NCBI GenBank assembly: GCA_963646285.1
Contig: CAVIWF010000002.1
Span: forward strand, 36,663-100,662
From: CAKUFA01 sp963646285
GTDB lineage: Bacteria > Bacillota > Clostridia > Christensenellales > Aristaeellaceae
DNA: 64,000 nt
Reading direction: 5' to 3'
Made by a program: the position numbers and the translations under genes. Numbering within the stretch: the stretch's first letter is position 1; each line of letters opens with the position of its first letter. Of this stretch, positions 25,019 to 34,054 are shown in pieces. The notes under the pieces were generated by a model. The model was given only the letters and a program-made list of their open reading frames with translations. It did not search any database and was not told the origin of the DNA.

Positions 25019-25189
25019 TTAAGCCTGAGCGGGAGCACCAACGGGGCAGACGCCTGCGCAAGCGCCGCACTCGATGCACTTTTCGGGGTCGATTTCGTAC
25101 TTGCCGTCACCCTCAGAGATAGCGGACACGGGGCATTCAGCCTCGCAGCTGCCGCAGCTAATGCAGTCATCGGAAATCTTGTATGCCAT
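25019..25189 (-). CDS. 2[4Fe-4S] clostridial-type ferredoxin
   Basis: A 56-residue electron carrier. Translating the reverse strand from ATG 25189 gives two classic clusters, CISCGSCEAECP and CIECGACAGVCP, each CxxCxxCxxxCP. An AGGAGG site precedes the start and a strong terminator follows, so it is an independent, probably highly expressed gene. Such ferredoxins accept electrons from pyruvate:ferredoxin oxidoreductase and feed hydrogenases in fermenting anaerobes. This supports an anaerobic lifestyle. Confidence 0.97.
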   Translation of the reverse strand: MAYKISDDCISCGSCEAECPVSAISEGDGKYEIDPEKCIECGACAGVCPVGAPAQA

Positions 25190-25324
25190 GGTGTTTCACC
25201 TCCTATAAAATTACCACGTGGGCTTTTTCCCACATGATTCCTACGGCATTATGATACCATGCCGGTGGAATTTTTTCAAGGGGTGATTGTAACAAAAATG
25301 ACAATACGGGCAACGGCAAGGGGA

Positions 25325-26584
25325 TTAGATGGTATCGTCCTCGTCAGATACTTCCTCGAACAGGTGCGTATCCTCATGATCTGCCGGATCGATGGCGGGA
25401 GTTACCTGCTCATCCTGTTCTTCCCCCATGGCGGCACGCAGGGCTTGTTCCACCGCCTGTTTCCAGGGGCTGACGGCAGGCTTCTGCTCCACGGGAGCGG
25501 CTGCCTTTTTCACGGCAGGCTTGCTCTTTTCCTTCGGGGTCTCATTCTGCGTGGGACGAGGAGGCTGATTCTTTGCCCCATTGCGTTCAGGCTTCCGTTC
25601 ACGCTGGCGGGACGGACGCTCAACCTTTGCAGGGGCTTCAACAGGCTGGGGGGCGGTCTCTGCTGCTTCTACAGGTTCAGCAGGCTGCTGTAGGGTTTCC
25701 TCCACCGGGGCATCCTGTTCGGCTACTGCTTCAGGGGCTTCGGTTTCAGCATTTTCAGCAGGGACTGCAGCCGGTGCACCCATCCGCTGAATCTGGTCAA
25801 GGGGATAGTCCTTCAGCTCACTGCTGTCCCCCTTCTGAATCCGAACCCGGACAGACTCCTTGATAATGTTCAAATCCCATACCACACCGGGACCATCTGG
25901 CGTGGACACTTCCTTGCCCACCTTGGGCATCCGCCTGCGGGTCTGCTCATAGTTGTCCTGCTCGTACTTCAGGCAGCACATCAGCCTGCCGCAAACACCG
26001 CTGATTTTCGTGGGGTTCAGGGACAGGTTCTGTTCCTTGGCCATTTTAATGGACACGGGCTGGAAATCTCCCAGGAAGGCACCACAGCAAATGGAACGTC
26101 CGCAGGGACCTAAACCCCCCAGCATTTTTGCTTCGTCACGGACACCGATTTGCCGCAGTTCAATCCGGGTCTTGAAGACTGCCGCCAAATCCTTCACCAA
26201 AGAGCGGAAGTCCACCCGGCCGTTGGCAGTGAAGTAGAACAGAATTTTGCTGTTGTCGAAGGTGTATTCCACCGACACCAGCTTCATGTCCAACTTGTGC
26301 TCGCCGATTTTCTTCTGGCAGATGGCATAGGCCTCTTTTTCATGCAGCTTGTTTTCTTCTGCATGCTGCACATCCTGTGCGCTGGCGATGCGTACCACCT
26401 GCTTGAGGGGAGAAGACAGCTGCTCGTCATTTAGTTCCCGAACACCCGTCACAACTTCGCCAAATTCAATGCCCCGGGTGGTTTCAACAATAACGAAATC
26501 CCCCGGCGTAGGCCAATAGGGGCCTGGGTCAAAAAAATAAAGCTTTCCGGCGTTCTGAAATCGAACGCCAATCACGTTTACCAT
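25325..26584 (-). CDS. ricT: PSP1-domain protein RicT (YaaT family) with extended tail
   Basis: A 419-residue protein whose first 270 residues form a PSP1 domain. Cys-rich signatures GPCGRSICCGAFL and SGVCGRLMCCLKYE are diagnostic of RicT/YaaT. In Bacillus subtilis RicT acts with RicA and RicF in an iron-sulfur complex that promotes RNase Y-dependent mRNA maturation. The last 150 residues are a low-complexity Pro/Glu/Ala and basic extension not seen in short homologues. Its start overlaps the end of holB by seven bases, matching the conserved darA-holB-yaaT order. Confidence 0.93.
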   Translation of the reverse strand: MVNVIGVRFQNAGKLYFFDPGPYWPTPGDFVIVETTRGIEFGEVVTGVRELNDEQLSSPLKQVVRIASAQDVQHAEENKLHEKEAYAICQKKIGEHKLDMKLVSVEYTFDNSKILFYFTANGRVDFRSLVKDLAAVFKTRIELRQIGVRDEAKMLGGLGPCGRSICCGAFLGDFQPVSIKMAKEQNLSLNPTKISGVCGRLMCCLKYEQDNYEQTRRRMPKVGKEVSTPDGPGVVWDLNIIKESVRVRIQKGDSSELKDYPLDQIQRMGAPAAVPAENAETEAPEAVAEQDAPVEETLQQPAEPVEAAETAPQPVEAPAKVERPSRQRERKPERNGAKNQPPRPTQNETPKEKSKPAVKKAAAPVEQKPAVSPWKQAVEQALRAAMGEEQDEQVTPAIDPADHEDTHLFEEVSDEDDTI

Positions 26585-27582
26585 CGGACGCTTTCCTCCA
26601 TCAGACTAAAAAGCAGCCTTTCTACGACTGCTTGCCAAGTTACATGACTTTGCAGCATTTTACGTGCCTGCCAAACGGCATCGATCAATGCCGAGAAATG
26701 ATCATAAGGGGCTTCCTGTGCCATACGCTGCCAGGATGCAGGAAAATCAGAGGCAGCATGCTCCGGCAGCCGCTTCAGGCGAACCATCAGCAGGGTGCGG
26801 ATCATATCCTCCACATCGTCAAGGAGCTCTGCAGCGTCATCCTTTCGATCCTTCCACTTGGTGGAAATGCGGAGAATATCGCTCCTTTCCTTCAGGGAAA
26901 AGAAATCCTCCATAACGCTTTTGCGCCGCAGCCAATACTCCTCGTTTACCGAGAGGGTCAGCGCCTTGCCGATGGAGCCGCCGCTGACACGGATGGCCTC
27001 TTCGCACCGATGCTCCTCAATGCCGTGCTCCTTCAGCACACGGCGCAGCACCTGATCATCCCAGGGATGGAGCTTCAGGGACCTGCACCGGCTGATGATG
27101 GTGGGCAGCAGCAGCTCCGGCGCTTCTGCAATCAACAGAAACACAACCCCCGGAACAGGCTCCTCCAGGGTTTTCAGCAGGCAATTCTGAGCCTCGCCGG
27201 TCATTTTCTCTGCCTGGGGAATGATGATGACCCGATAGCCGCCTTCATAGGTATGCTCGCCGACAGCCTTAATCACACCCCGCATCACGTTGACGGAAAT
27301 GGTGCTTTTCCCTTTTTCGGGCACCACCGTCATCACATCAGGGTGATTGTCGTCCATCACCTGCATGCAGCCGGCACAGTGACCACAGGGCTTGTCTTCC
27401 CCCCTGCACATCAGATACTGGGCAATCCGCCGGGCAAGGGTTTTCTTTCCCATGCCGCTAAGGCCGCTGATCAGGTAGGCATGGACAAAGGTGCCTTCCC
27501 GCAGGGTTTTCATCAAGCCATCGTAAACAGCGCCCTGGGATGCAAAATCACGCAGCAAGGGCGCAGCGGAAGTATCAGCCAC
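26578..27582 (-). CDS. holB: DNA polymerase III delta-prime subunit
   Basis: Clamp-loader AAA+ subunit of 334 residues. It has a P-loop-like stretch LISGLSGMGKKTLARRI, a four-Cys zinc module (CRGEDKPCGHCAGC), a Walker B-like region and the sensor motif IISRCRSLKL, which contains the SRC arginine-finger sequence. The start is GTG 27582, preceded by AGGAGG. It sits between darA and ricT, an arrangement conserved in Firmicutes; tmk and yaaR, often present too, are missing. Confidence 0.92.
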   Translation of the reverse strand: MADTSAAPLLRDFASQGAVYDGLMKTLREGTFVHAYLISGLSGMGKKTLARRIAQYLMCRGEDKPCGHCAGCMQVMDDNHPDVMTVVPEKGKSTISVNVMRGVIKAVGEHTYEGGYRVIIIPQAEKMTGEAQNCLLKTLEEPVPGVVFLLIAEAPELLLPTIISRCRSLKLHPWDDQVLRRVLKEHGIEEHRCEEAIRVSGGSIGKALTLSVNEEYWLRRKSVMEDFFSLKERSDILRISTKWKDRKDDAAELLDDVEDMIRTLLMVRLKRLPEHAASDFPASWQRMAQEAPYDHFSALIDAVWQARKMLQSHVTWQAVVERLLFSLMEESVRW

Positions 27583-27608
27583 CTTTACATTTCCTCCCTA
27601 TGCTGCGC

Positions 27609-27941
27609 TTACAGCTTCAGGAACTGATCCACCGTCATGACAAACACGGTTGCACCGCCGACCGTTACCTCAATCGGAATGGGGGAGTAGGACGTTCCGC
27701 CCATGCCGGACATGCTGGAAGGGGCAGTGGCAATCTGCTTGCGGGACTTGCAGACCTTTTCAATGATATCCATGGCGCCCTGGAACTTATCGTCCTCTAC
27801 GCCAAGGAGCAGGGTGGTGTTGCCGGCACGGAGAAAACCGCCGGTGGTGGCCAGCTTGGTTACGCTATAGCCTTCGTTCATCAGGTTGGAAACCAGGCGG
27901 GATGCATCCTCGTCCTGGACAATGGCAATAATCAGTTTCAT
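27609..27941 (-). CDS. darA: cyclic-di-AMP receptor, PII-like (DarA/PstA)
   Basis: A 110-residue PII-like signalling protein (DUF970 family). Visible family features are the N-terminal MKLIIAIVQDEDA, the flexible T-loop region with TTGGFLRAGNTTLLLGVED, and the C-terminal strand GGATVFVMTVDQF. Homologues bind c-di-AMP as trimers; their downstream targets are not settled. ATG 27941 has a GGAGG site seven to eight bases upstream. It is the first gene of the darA-holB-ricT operon and has its own strong promoter with a structured leader. Confidence 0.93.
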   Translation of the reverse strand: MKLIIAIVQDEDASRLVSNLMNEGYSVTKLATTGGFLRAGNTTLLLGVEDDKFQGAMDIIEKVCKSRKQIATAPSSMSGMGGTSYSPIPIEVTVGGATVFVMTVDQFLKL

Positions 27942-28043
27942 TAGGGATCCTCCTTGTTTTATCAGATCAAGGCCTTGCGGCTCTTTCCGTGCCGCAGCAC
28001 CCCCTTGGTACGCAAACAAGGGCGAAGCCACGCCACCATAGCA

Positions 28044-28072
28044 AGTATAACCCATAAACAGGATTTTTGCAA
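28044..28072 (-). promoter_or_regulatory. promoter of the darA-holB-ricT operon
   Basis: On the reverse strand TTGCAA (28067-28072) and TATACT (28044-28049) are 17 bases apart. The resulting leader of about 95 bases contains two hairpins, CCCTTG/CAAGGG and GCGGC/GCCGC, before the darA ribosome site. Confidence 0.7.
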
Positions 28073-28213
28073 GCAGAGGCAAGCCTTTGGGGCATGTGCA
28101 CAAGGCCGGAAGGACGGGCTGATTTCCTGAGGATTTTCATTCTTGCTATCGCTTTTTTTTAGAAATTATGGTATGATAGGATGCGATCAAGAATACTAAC
28201 ATGAGGAGCTGCC

Positions 28214-29812
28214 ATGATTACAGTCAACAACCTTTCCCTGACCTTCGGCGGTCAAAAGCTTTTCTCCGGCGCTGATTTGAAATTCCTGCCCGGCAACTGC
28301 TACGGCATTATCGGTGCAAACGGTGCTGGAAAATCCACCTTCCTGCGGATTCTCTCCGGCGAATTGGAACCTACCACCGGTTCAGTGGTTATCCCGGAAG
28401 GACAGCGGCTTTCCACCCTGAAGCAGGATCAGTTCAAATATGACGCCTATCCTGTGCTGGACACCGTCATCATGGGCAACCAGCGCCTCTACGATATTAT
28501 GAAGGAGAAGGATGCGCTGTATGCCAAGCCTGACTTCTCCGAAGCGGACGGCGAAAAGGCTGCCGAGCTGGAAGGCGAATTTGCCGAGCTGGACGGCTGG
28601 AACGCCGAAAGCGATGCGGCTACGCTGCTGACCGGCTTGGGTTTGCCTACCGAGATGCACTATACCCTCATGGGCGACCTGAAGGGCGGCGAGAAGTTCA
28701 AAGTGCTGCTGGCACAGGCACTGTTCGGCAACCCGGATATTCTGCTGCTGGACGAACCTACCAACAACCTGGATAACCGCTCTGTGGCCTGGCTGGAGGA
28801 TTTCCTGATGGACTTCCCCGGCACGCTGATCGTGGTCAGCCATGACCGTTGGTTCCTGAACAACATCTGCACCCACATTGTGGATATTGACTACAATCAG
28901 ATCAAGATGTACGTGGGCAACTACGACTTCTGGTATGAGTCCTCCAAGCTGATGCAGTCCATCATGAAGGATCAGAAGAAGCGGAACGAGGATAAGATTC
29001 GGGAGCTGCAGTCCTTCATTCAGCGGTTCTCCTCCAACAAGTCCAAGGCCAAGCAGGCTACCAGCCGCCGCAAGCTGCTGGATAAGCTGACCATGGAGCA
29101 GATGCCGGCCTCCTCCCGCCGCTATCCCTGGGTGTGCTTCACCCCGGATCGGGAAGCCGGCAAGGACATTCTGCAGGTAACCGGCATCAACTACACCCAG
29201 GATGGGGTGCAGCTGCTGAAGGATGTTTCCTTCCTGGTGCAGAAGGGGCAGAAGATTGCCCTGGTAGGCTCCAACGAACAGGCACAGACCGCCTTGTTCC
29301 GCATTCTGGCAGAAGAGATTCAGCCGGATGCAGGTACGGTGAAGTGGGGCGTTACCATTTCCACCAGCTACTTCCCCAAGGATAATTCTCCCTACTTCAA
29401 CGGCTGCGATAAGAACATGCTGGAGTGGTTCGCCCAGTACTGCCCGGCCAACATGCTGGAAAGCGACATGCGTGACCTGCTGGGACGTATGCTTTTCCGC
29501 GGGGATGATGTGTATAAGCAGGTCAGCGTCCTGTCCGGCGGTGAGAAGGTGCGGTGCATGCTGTCCCGCATGATGCTCTCCGGCGCCAACTTTGTCATGC
29601 TGGATCAGCCCACCAACCACCTGGACCTGGAATCCATCACGGCTGTCAACAATGCCCTGATCAACTTCCCCGGCAATGTGATTTTCACCAGCCAGGATCA
29701 CCAGTTCATTTCCACCATTGCAGATCGAATCATCGAAATTAAGCCGGATGGCACCATTGCCGATTACCTGTGCAATTACGAGGAATATCTGGAAAAGATC
29801 AAGGAGCAGTAA
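28214..29812 (+). CDS. ABC-F family ATP-binding protein
   Basis: Cytoplasmic protein with two ABC ATPase domains and no membrane segments (532 residues). Domain 1 has Walker A GANGAGKST and Walker B ILLLDEPTNNLD. Domain 2 has an altered Walker A (GSNEQAQTA, lacking the usual GKS/T) but keeps LSGGEK and VMLDQPTNHLD, where Gln replaces the usual catalytic-region Glu. The inter-domain linker (RFSSNKSKAKQATSRRKLLDK) is the arginine/lysine-rich P-site tRNA interaction motif region. ABC-F proteins act on the ribosome in translation quality control or antibiotic protection. The YdiF/YbiT-like group fits best. Confidence 0.9.
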   Translation: MITVNNLSLTFGGQKLFSGADLKFLPGNCYGIIGANGAGKSTFLRILSGELEPTTGSVVIPEGQRLSTLKQDQFKYDAYPVLDTVIMGNQRLYDIMKEKDALYAKPDFSEADGEKAAELEGEFAELDGWNAESDAATLLTGLGLPTEMHYTLMGDLKGGEKFKVLLAQALFGNPDILLLDEPTNNLDNRSVAWLEDFLMDFPGTLIVVSHDRWFLNNICTHIVDIDYNQIKMYVGNYDFWYESSKLMQSIMKDQKKRNEDKIRELQSFIQRFSSNKSKAKQATSRRKLLDKLTMEQMPASSRRYPWVCFTPDREAGKDILQVTGINYTQDGVQLLKDVSFLVQKGQKIALVGSNEQAQTALFRILAEEIQPDAGTVKWGVTISTSYFPKDNSPYFNGCDKNMLEWFAQYCPANMLESDMRDLLGRMLFRGDDVYKQVSVLSGGEKVRCMLSRMMLSGANFVMLDQPTNHLDLESITAVNNALINFPGNVIFTSQDHQFISTIADRIIEIKPDGTIADYLCNYEEYLEKIKEQ

Positions 29813-29845
29813 GCGTCCACGCCACGCAGCAGAGGAGGTGAAAGG

Positions 29846-30523
29846 ATGGAAAGTCGCCCGTTCCACGGTGTGGAGATGATCATGGAATGCCCGAGATGCA
29901 AAGGGAAATATGCCAGACCTGCGTGTCAGCTGGTGAACTGCGTCGAAATGCCGGAGGCTACCGATGCCATCCTGAAGGGGACTTTCTTTGACTTTCACTG
30001 TCCTCACTGCGGCAAGGAGGAGGACACCTTCTTTCCGACGGTGTACTTTGACCCGGTGCATAAATATCTGTTCTACCTGACGGGCAAAGAGGAAGACGCC
30101 TTTTTTTCCCTTTTGATGGAGAGTCAGGTAAAGGAACTGGGAGATATTGGTCCGCTCTCTGATTATCGGATTCGTGAAGTCTATCTTCCGGCTGATCTGG
30201 CAGAAAAGATTCGTTTGGGCTATCTGGGGCTGGATGACCGGATCATTGAGCTGTGCAAGCTGCCTCTTGTTCACGGTTTCCACCAAAAGTTTCCCGACAA
30301 AAAGCTGTACCGTATTGCTTTAATTGATAAAGGTTTCTTTCAGGAGTTCCTGATCTGCCCCTACAACAGCGAAACCCTTTATCATGCGGATTTTTCAAGG
30401 GATTTGTACGACGATCTTGAACGCCGGTACGCCGCCTTTCTTCCCCCTGACCGGGGAAAGAGAATCTGCATCGACCAAGCCTGGGCATTGTCCCTGTTCC
30501 AGCCGGATGGCATTCAGCAGTAA
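29846..30523 (+). CDS. CpXC domain protein
   Basis: A 225-residue probable cytoplasmic protein. Two CxxC pairs (MECPRCKGKYA near residue 14 and FHCPHCGKEED near residue 52) form a zinc-ribbon-like CpXC domain at the N-terminus. The rest is a mixed helical region with the repeated pattern FYLTGKEEDAFFSLL. Function is unknown in the family. It starts 33 bases after the ABC-F gene and is followed 38 bases later by a secreted protein gene, so the three may be one transcript ending at 31638. Confidence 0.8.
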   Translation: MESRPFHGVEMIMECPRCKGKYARPACQLVNCVEMPEATDAILKGTFFDFHCPHCGKEEDTFFPTVYFDPVHKYLFYLTGKEEDAFFSLLMESQVKELGDIGPLSDYRIREVYLPADLAEKIRLGYLGLDDRIIELCKLPLVHGFHQKFPDKKLYRIALIDKGFFQEFLICPYNSETLYHADFSRDLYDDLERRYAAFLPPDRGKRICIDQAWALSLFQPDGIQQ

Positions 30524-30561
30524 GGAGAAGCAATCATCTCCGGCCGAAAGGAGAAAACGTC

Positions 30562-31584
30562 ATGGATTTTTTGAAAACATTGCTGGTCTATATGGCTGCA
30601 ACCTTAGCGGCCTCCATGCAGGGCGAACCGCTGCCTGAGGCAACGCCCACCCCGACGGCTACCCCCATTGCTATTGTGACGCCTGCGCCGGATGCGGCGG
30701 CAGCCACGGAAGCGCCTACCATCACGGTTGCGGGGGTGCCGGTGGTTGTTACGGCTACGCCTGTGCCCCAGCCCACCATTACCCCCAACACAAGCTACAA
30801 GAACCTTTCTCAGGGCGACCGGGGAGACAGCGTGAAAAAAGTACAGGAGCGGCTGATTGAGCTGGGTTACCTGACGGGCGAGGCCGATGGCGCCTATGGC
30901 GGACAGACACGGCGGGCTGTGCTCCGTTTCCAGTACTACAACGGGCTGAGTCAGGATGGTGTGGCAGGCCGTGCCACTCAAACCATACTTTTTGAAAGCG
31001 AAAATGTGGTAGCCTACCCCGGAGCCGCTACGCCGACCCCTGCGCCTACGGAATCCCCGGATGAGGAGCCTCCTGCCATGGAAGCCCTTGTTACCGCAAC
31101 TGCCCAGGCGGAAGCAACTGCCACACCAACCCCCAATCTTGAACCTACCGCTACCCCTTGTGCGGTCAGCACAGAAACCGTTACACCTGTGGAAAATGCA
31201 TCTGTGACGCTGAATGGCAGTCGCCTGACACTCCTTTCCACAGAGGGGAATGTGACCACCAGTGTTGCGCTCAGGGTTTACACGGCTGCCAACGGCGATG
31301 CGTATATTTCGCTGGATGACCTGATTGCTGCTGTACCCGCATGGACAAAAGTAGCTGTCACAGAGGATAGCTTTAACGTTACACTGAACAACCATAGCGT
31401 CACCATTGGCAAGACGGAAGCTGGCTATCAGACCTGGCTGAACGACGTGTATACGCCTGCTGCTTCCGGAGATTTTGCCCTGGATGGTGAAACCTTGCTG
31501 GTTCGGCTCTCGTTCCTGCAAAACTTCTGTGGGCTGCAAGCTGGTTATGACAGCAGCACCCAGACATTGAGCCTGACTGAATAA
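30562..31584 (+). CDS. secreted peptidoglycan-binding domain protein
   Basis: A 340-residue exported protein. The N-terminus (FLKTLLVYMAATLAASMQG) looks like a signal or membrane anchor. A Pro/Thr/Ala-rich linker (about 20-85) follows, then a peptidoglycan-binding type 1 domain (about 88-150: DRGDSVKKVQERLIELGYL, AYGGQTRRAVLRFQ). A second TPTP-rich linker spans about 155-210. The C-terminal 120 residues resemble a copper-amine-oxidase N-terminal-like domain (AYISLDDLIAAVP, LVRLSFLQNFCGL) common in cell-wall proteins of Clostridia. No catalytic domain is seen, so it is probably a structural or anchoring wall protein. Confidence 0.85.
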   Translation: MDFLKTLLVYMAATLAASMQGEPLPEATPTPTATPIAIVTPAPDAAAATEAPTITVAGVPVVVTATPVPQPTITPNTSYKNLSQGDRGDSVKKVQERLIELGYLTGEADGAYGGQTRRAVLRFQYYNGLSQDGVAGRATQTILFESENVVAYPGAATPTPAPTESPDEEPPAMEALVTATAQAEATATPTPNLEPTATPCAVSTETVTPVENASVTLNGSRLTLLSTEGNVTTSVALRVYTAANGDAYISLDDLIAAVPAWTKVAVTEDSFNVTLNNHSVTIGKTEAGYQTWLNDVYTPAASGDFALDGETLLVRLSFLQNFCGLQAGYDSSTQTLSLTE

Positions 31585-31588
31585 AACA

Positions 31589-31638
31589 AACCCAGCCTGA
31601 TCGCTTTGCACAACGGTGCACGGTCAGACTGGGTTTTT
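31589..31638 (+). terminator. terminator between the wall protein and the phosphoesterase gene
   Basis: Arms AACCCAGCCTGA and TCAGACTGGGTT pair with one mismatch and are followed by TTTT. It serves converging genes on both strands. Confidence 0.85.
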
Positions 31639-31664
31639 CAGTGGCGCAATGGAGCGTTTGTCTT

Positions 31665-32555
31665 TTACGTGCCGGACTTCACGGTGATCACGTGATACTG
31701 AGGCTGATGGAATACACGAATGGGAAGACCCACTGTGCCGATGCCGTTGGAAATCAGCAGGGGAATCCGGTTCTCGTTTAGCCAGCCGGAGATGTACCGC
31801 TCCTGAATGTCGGTGGTCAAGCCCAGCACGCTGCCCAGATAGGGAGCTTGCCCGCCATGGGTGTGGCCGAAAAGTCCCAGGTCGAACCAGGCGGTTGAAC
31901 CATCCGCACTGGTGGCCTTCAATGCATCGGTGATGACAATGGGTGTGTGGCTCATGAAAATGACGTAATCCTCTTTTTTCACCTTGGCAGACAGGGTGGC
32001 AAGACTGGGTGAGCCGGATGCGGCATCATCAAGGCCGGCAATCCACACGGAGCTGCTGCCGATGCGAATCTGCGCCACGTCATTGATCAGCGGCGTAACC
32101 CCGGCATTGACCATGGCGGCACGCAGCTCGCTCAGGTTGGAGCTGGCACCTGCCCGGTCTGCATCGCCTACCACGGCGCACACGGCGTATCTGGCGTGGA
32201 ACTTGGTGCTGTTTTTGAAAAAGTCCACAGCACCTTCCGCATCGGTGGCATAATCGCCCCCAAGAAGAATCAGATCCGGGTTGATGGCGTTGATTTGGCT
32301 GATCAACTCGTTAGTCCGGTGCTGGCTGAAGAAATTCCCCATGTGAATGTCCGATACATAAACGATCTGCAGTGTGCCGATGTCGCTGCTCAGGTCGGAA
32401 GACGTAAGGGTCTGCCGATCCACCTGAATGTTGAACGGCTCAAAGAAGGGATAGCCCACAAGCACTAACAGAATGAGAAACGTAATCAGCCGTGACAGAA
32501 AGTGAGTGCGGCGATATTGCTTCTCGTTGGCTCGATGTCTGGGATGATAACCCAT
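31665..32555 (-). CDS. membrane-anchored metallophosphoesterase
   Basis: Calcineurin-like phosphoesterase of 296 residues. One membrane segment (about residues 18-37) is preceded by a basic cytoplasmic tail, placing the catalytic domain outside. Metal-binding motifs are in order: VSDIHMG, LLGGDYATD, FMSHTPI and LFGHTHGGQ. The family includes YkuE-like proteins that act on lipid or nucleotide phosphates; the substrate is unknown here. ATG 32555 follows AAGGAGG; the longer frame (to 32600) lacks a ribosome site. It is transcribed alone, divergent from the flavin reductase. Confidence 0.9.
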   Translation of the reverse strand: MGYHPRHRANEKQYRRTHFLSRLITFLILLVLVGYPFFEPFNIQVDRQTLTSSDLSSDIGTLQIVYVSDIHMGNFFSQHRTNELISQINAINPDLILLGGDYATDAEGAVDFFKNSTKFHARYAVCAVVGDADRAGASSNLSELRAAMVNAGVTPLINDVAQIRIGSSSVWIAGLDDAASGSPSLATLSAKVKKEDYVIFMSHTPIVITDALKATSADGSTAWFDLGLFGHTHGGQAPYLGSVLGLTTDIQERYISGWLNENRIPLLISNGIGTVGLPIRVFHQPQYHVITVKSGT

Positions 32556-32661
32556 GGCAAAACCCTCCTTAGCGCATGATTGACAGCTGCATGAAAACAT
32601 TGTACACTAAAGCCGTCGTTTCGTAAAGGAATGGATCTGTGAAAGAAAAGGAGATCGACCT

Positions 32662-33291
32662 ATGCCTTCATTTCGTTCTCTGCAGCCTTGTACATTCCTG
32701 AACCCTGTGCCGGCAGTGCTTGTATCCTGCTGCGGCAAGGGGGAGGATGCAAAACCTAATATGCTGACCGTTGCCTGGGCAGGAACGGTCAATTCAGAGC
32801 CTCCTATGGTGTCCGTCAGCGTTCGTAAGAATCGCTATTCTCATGATCTGATCGAGGACAGCGGCGAATTTGTCGTTAACCTGGTGGATGAGGAGCGCTG
32901 CAAGGCTTTGGACTATTGTGGTGTTCGCTCCGGCAAGGATGGGGATAAGTTCGCCGCCACGGGGCTTCGTGCCATGCCTGCGGAAGGCATGACCTACGCC
33001 CCTGCCGTTGCGGAATGCCCGGCCTATCTTGCCTGCAAGGTGCGGCAGGTGCTGGAGCTTGGCAGCCACGATATGTTTATTGGCGAGGTTGTGGGCGTGC
33101 AGGTGCGGGAGGATCTTTTCGATGCAGATGGTTCTCTTCATCTGGAGCGTTCCGGCCTTGTGTGCTACACCCACGGCGTTTATCAGAAGGCCGCCGATGT
33201 GCTGGGCTTCTTCGGCTACTCTGTTGCAAGGCCTGAAGTGCTGGCAAAGCGGATGCAGGCCTACCAGAAAGAAGGGGAGAAGTCATGCTGA
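32662..33291 (+). CDS. flavin reductase-like FMN-binding protein
   Basis: A 209-residue flavoprotein of the FMN-binding split-barrel superfamily. The block NMLTVAWAGTVNSEPPMVSVSVRKNRYS is the conserved FMN-binding signature, and SGEFVVNLVDEE follows as usual. Members reduce free flavin or act as flavoredoxin-like electron carriers in anaerobes; the physiological donor is not evident. ATG 32662 has an AAAGGAG site. Its stop overlaps the start of the next gene by seven bases, indicating coupling. Confidence 0.9.
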   Translation: MPSFRSLQPCTFLNPVPAVLVSCCGKGEDAKPNMLTVAWAGTVNSEPPMVSVSVRKNRYSHDLIEDSGEFVVNLVDEERCKALDYCGVRSGKDGDKFAATGLRAMPAEGMTYAPAVAECPAYLACKVRQVLELGSHDMFIGEVVGVQVREDLFDADGSLHLERSGLVCYTHGVYQKAADVLGFFGYSVARPEVLAKRMQAYQKEGEKSC

Positions 33292-33944
33292 CCATCCATG
33301 ACCTGTACGATTTGGAGCACACACTGGCAAAGGACTATTTGTCCCGCTTTACCTATCCTTGGGAAGCCCTTGCCGGGATCAAGCAGCTGATTGTGGAAAT
33401 CGGGAGCCACCTGGATCCGCAAACATATACGGAAGTTGCGCCTCAGGTGTGGGTGCATCACACGGCGGTGGTTGCGCCTACGGCTTATTTGGGTGCACCC
33501 TGTATCATTGGTGCAGGAACGGAAGTACGGCACTGTGCCTTCATTCGTGGCGCTGCCCTGGTGGGTGAAAACTGCGTGGTAGGCAATTCGGCGGAGCTGA
33601 AGAATGTGATTCTCTTTGACTGCGTGCAAACGCCCCACTACAACTACGTTGGCGACAGCATTCTGGGCTACAAGAGTCATATGGGTGCTGGTTCCATTAC
33701 CTCCAATGTGAAGAGCGATAAGACACTGGTGGTGGTACACGGCCAGGGAGAAGATGTGGCTACCGGGCTGAAGAAAATGGGCGCTATGCTGGGGGATTAC
33801 GTGGAAGTGGGATGCAACAGCGTCCTCAACCCAGGCACGGTCATCGGCCGCCACAGCAATGTGTATCCCCTCAGCTGTGTGCGGGGTGTTGTGCCGGAAA
33901 GTGCCATTTGGAAAACAGGCGGGGTTGTGGTGGAAAAGAAGTGA
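33285..33944 (+). CDS. left-handed beta-helix (hexapeptide repeat) transferase-like protein
   Basis: A 219-residue protein built of hexapeptide repeats from about residue 60 to 205 (for example APTAYLGAPCIIGAGTEV and VGCNSVLNPGTVIGRHSN). It resembles the acetyltransferase half of GlmU-type UDP-GlcNAc pyrophosphorylases without the nucleotidyltransferase domain. It may be an acyltransferase or a related nucleotide-sugar enzyme; the acceptor is unknown. ATG overlaps the end of the flavin reductase gene, and a very strong terminator follows. Confidence 0.85.
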   Translation: MLTIHDLYDLEHTLAKDYLSRFTYPWEALAGIKQLIVEIGSHLDPQTYTEVAPQVWVHHTAVVAPTAYLGAPCIIGAGTEVRHCAFIRGAALVGENCVVGNSAELKNVILFDCVQTPHYNYVGDSILGYKSHMGAGSITSNVKSDKTLVVVHGQGEDVATGLKKMGAMLGDYVEVGCNSVLNPGTVIGRHSNVYPLSCVRGVVPESAIWKTGGVVVEKK

Positions 33945-33964
33945 CGCCCATCCCGTAAACAAGC

Positions 33965-34018
33965 AAGACCTCATCCATGCGGGGAAAAGACAATCCTTTG
34001 CATGGATGAGGTCTTTTT
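33965..34018 (+). terminator. bidirectional terminator after the hexapeptide protein
   Basis: Perfect 16-base arms (33965-33980 and 34000-34015) are flanked by A- and T-rich sequence. It also closes the convergent DUF1292 gene. Confidence 0.93.
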
Positions 34019-34054
34019 ACATGGCATCTGTTCCAAACTTTGGCGAAGTATCCT

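Noticed and set aside
27955..28043. Possible small structured RNA such as SRP RNA
   Set aside because: Two hairpins are present, but the conserved SRP Alu/S-domain sequences are not; it reads better as the darA leader.
28382..30286. A 634-residue reverse-strand frame
   Set aside because: Antisense to the ABC-F and CpXC genes, with shadow-type composition.
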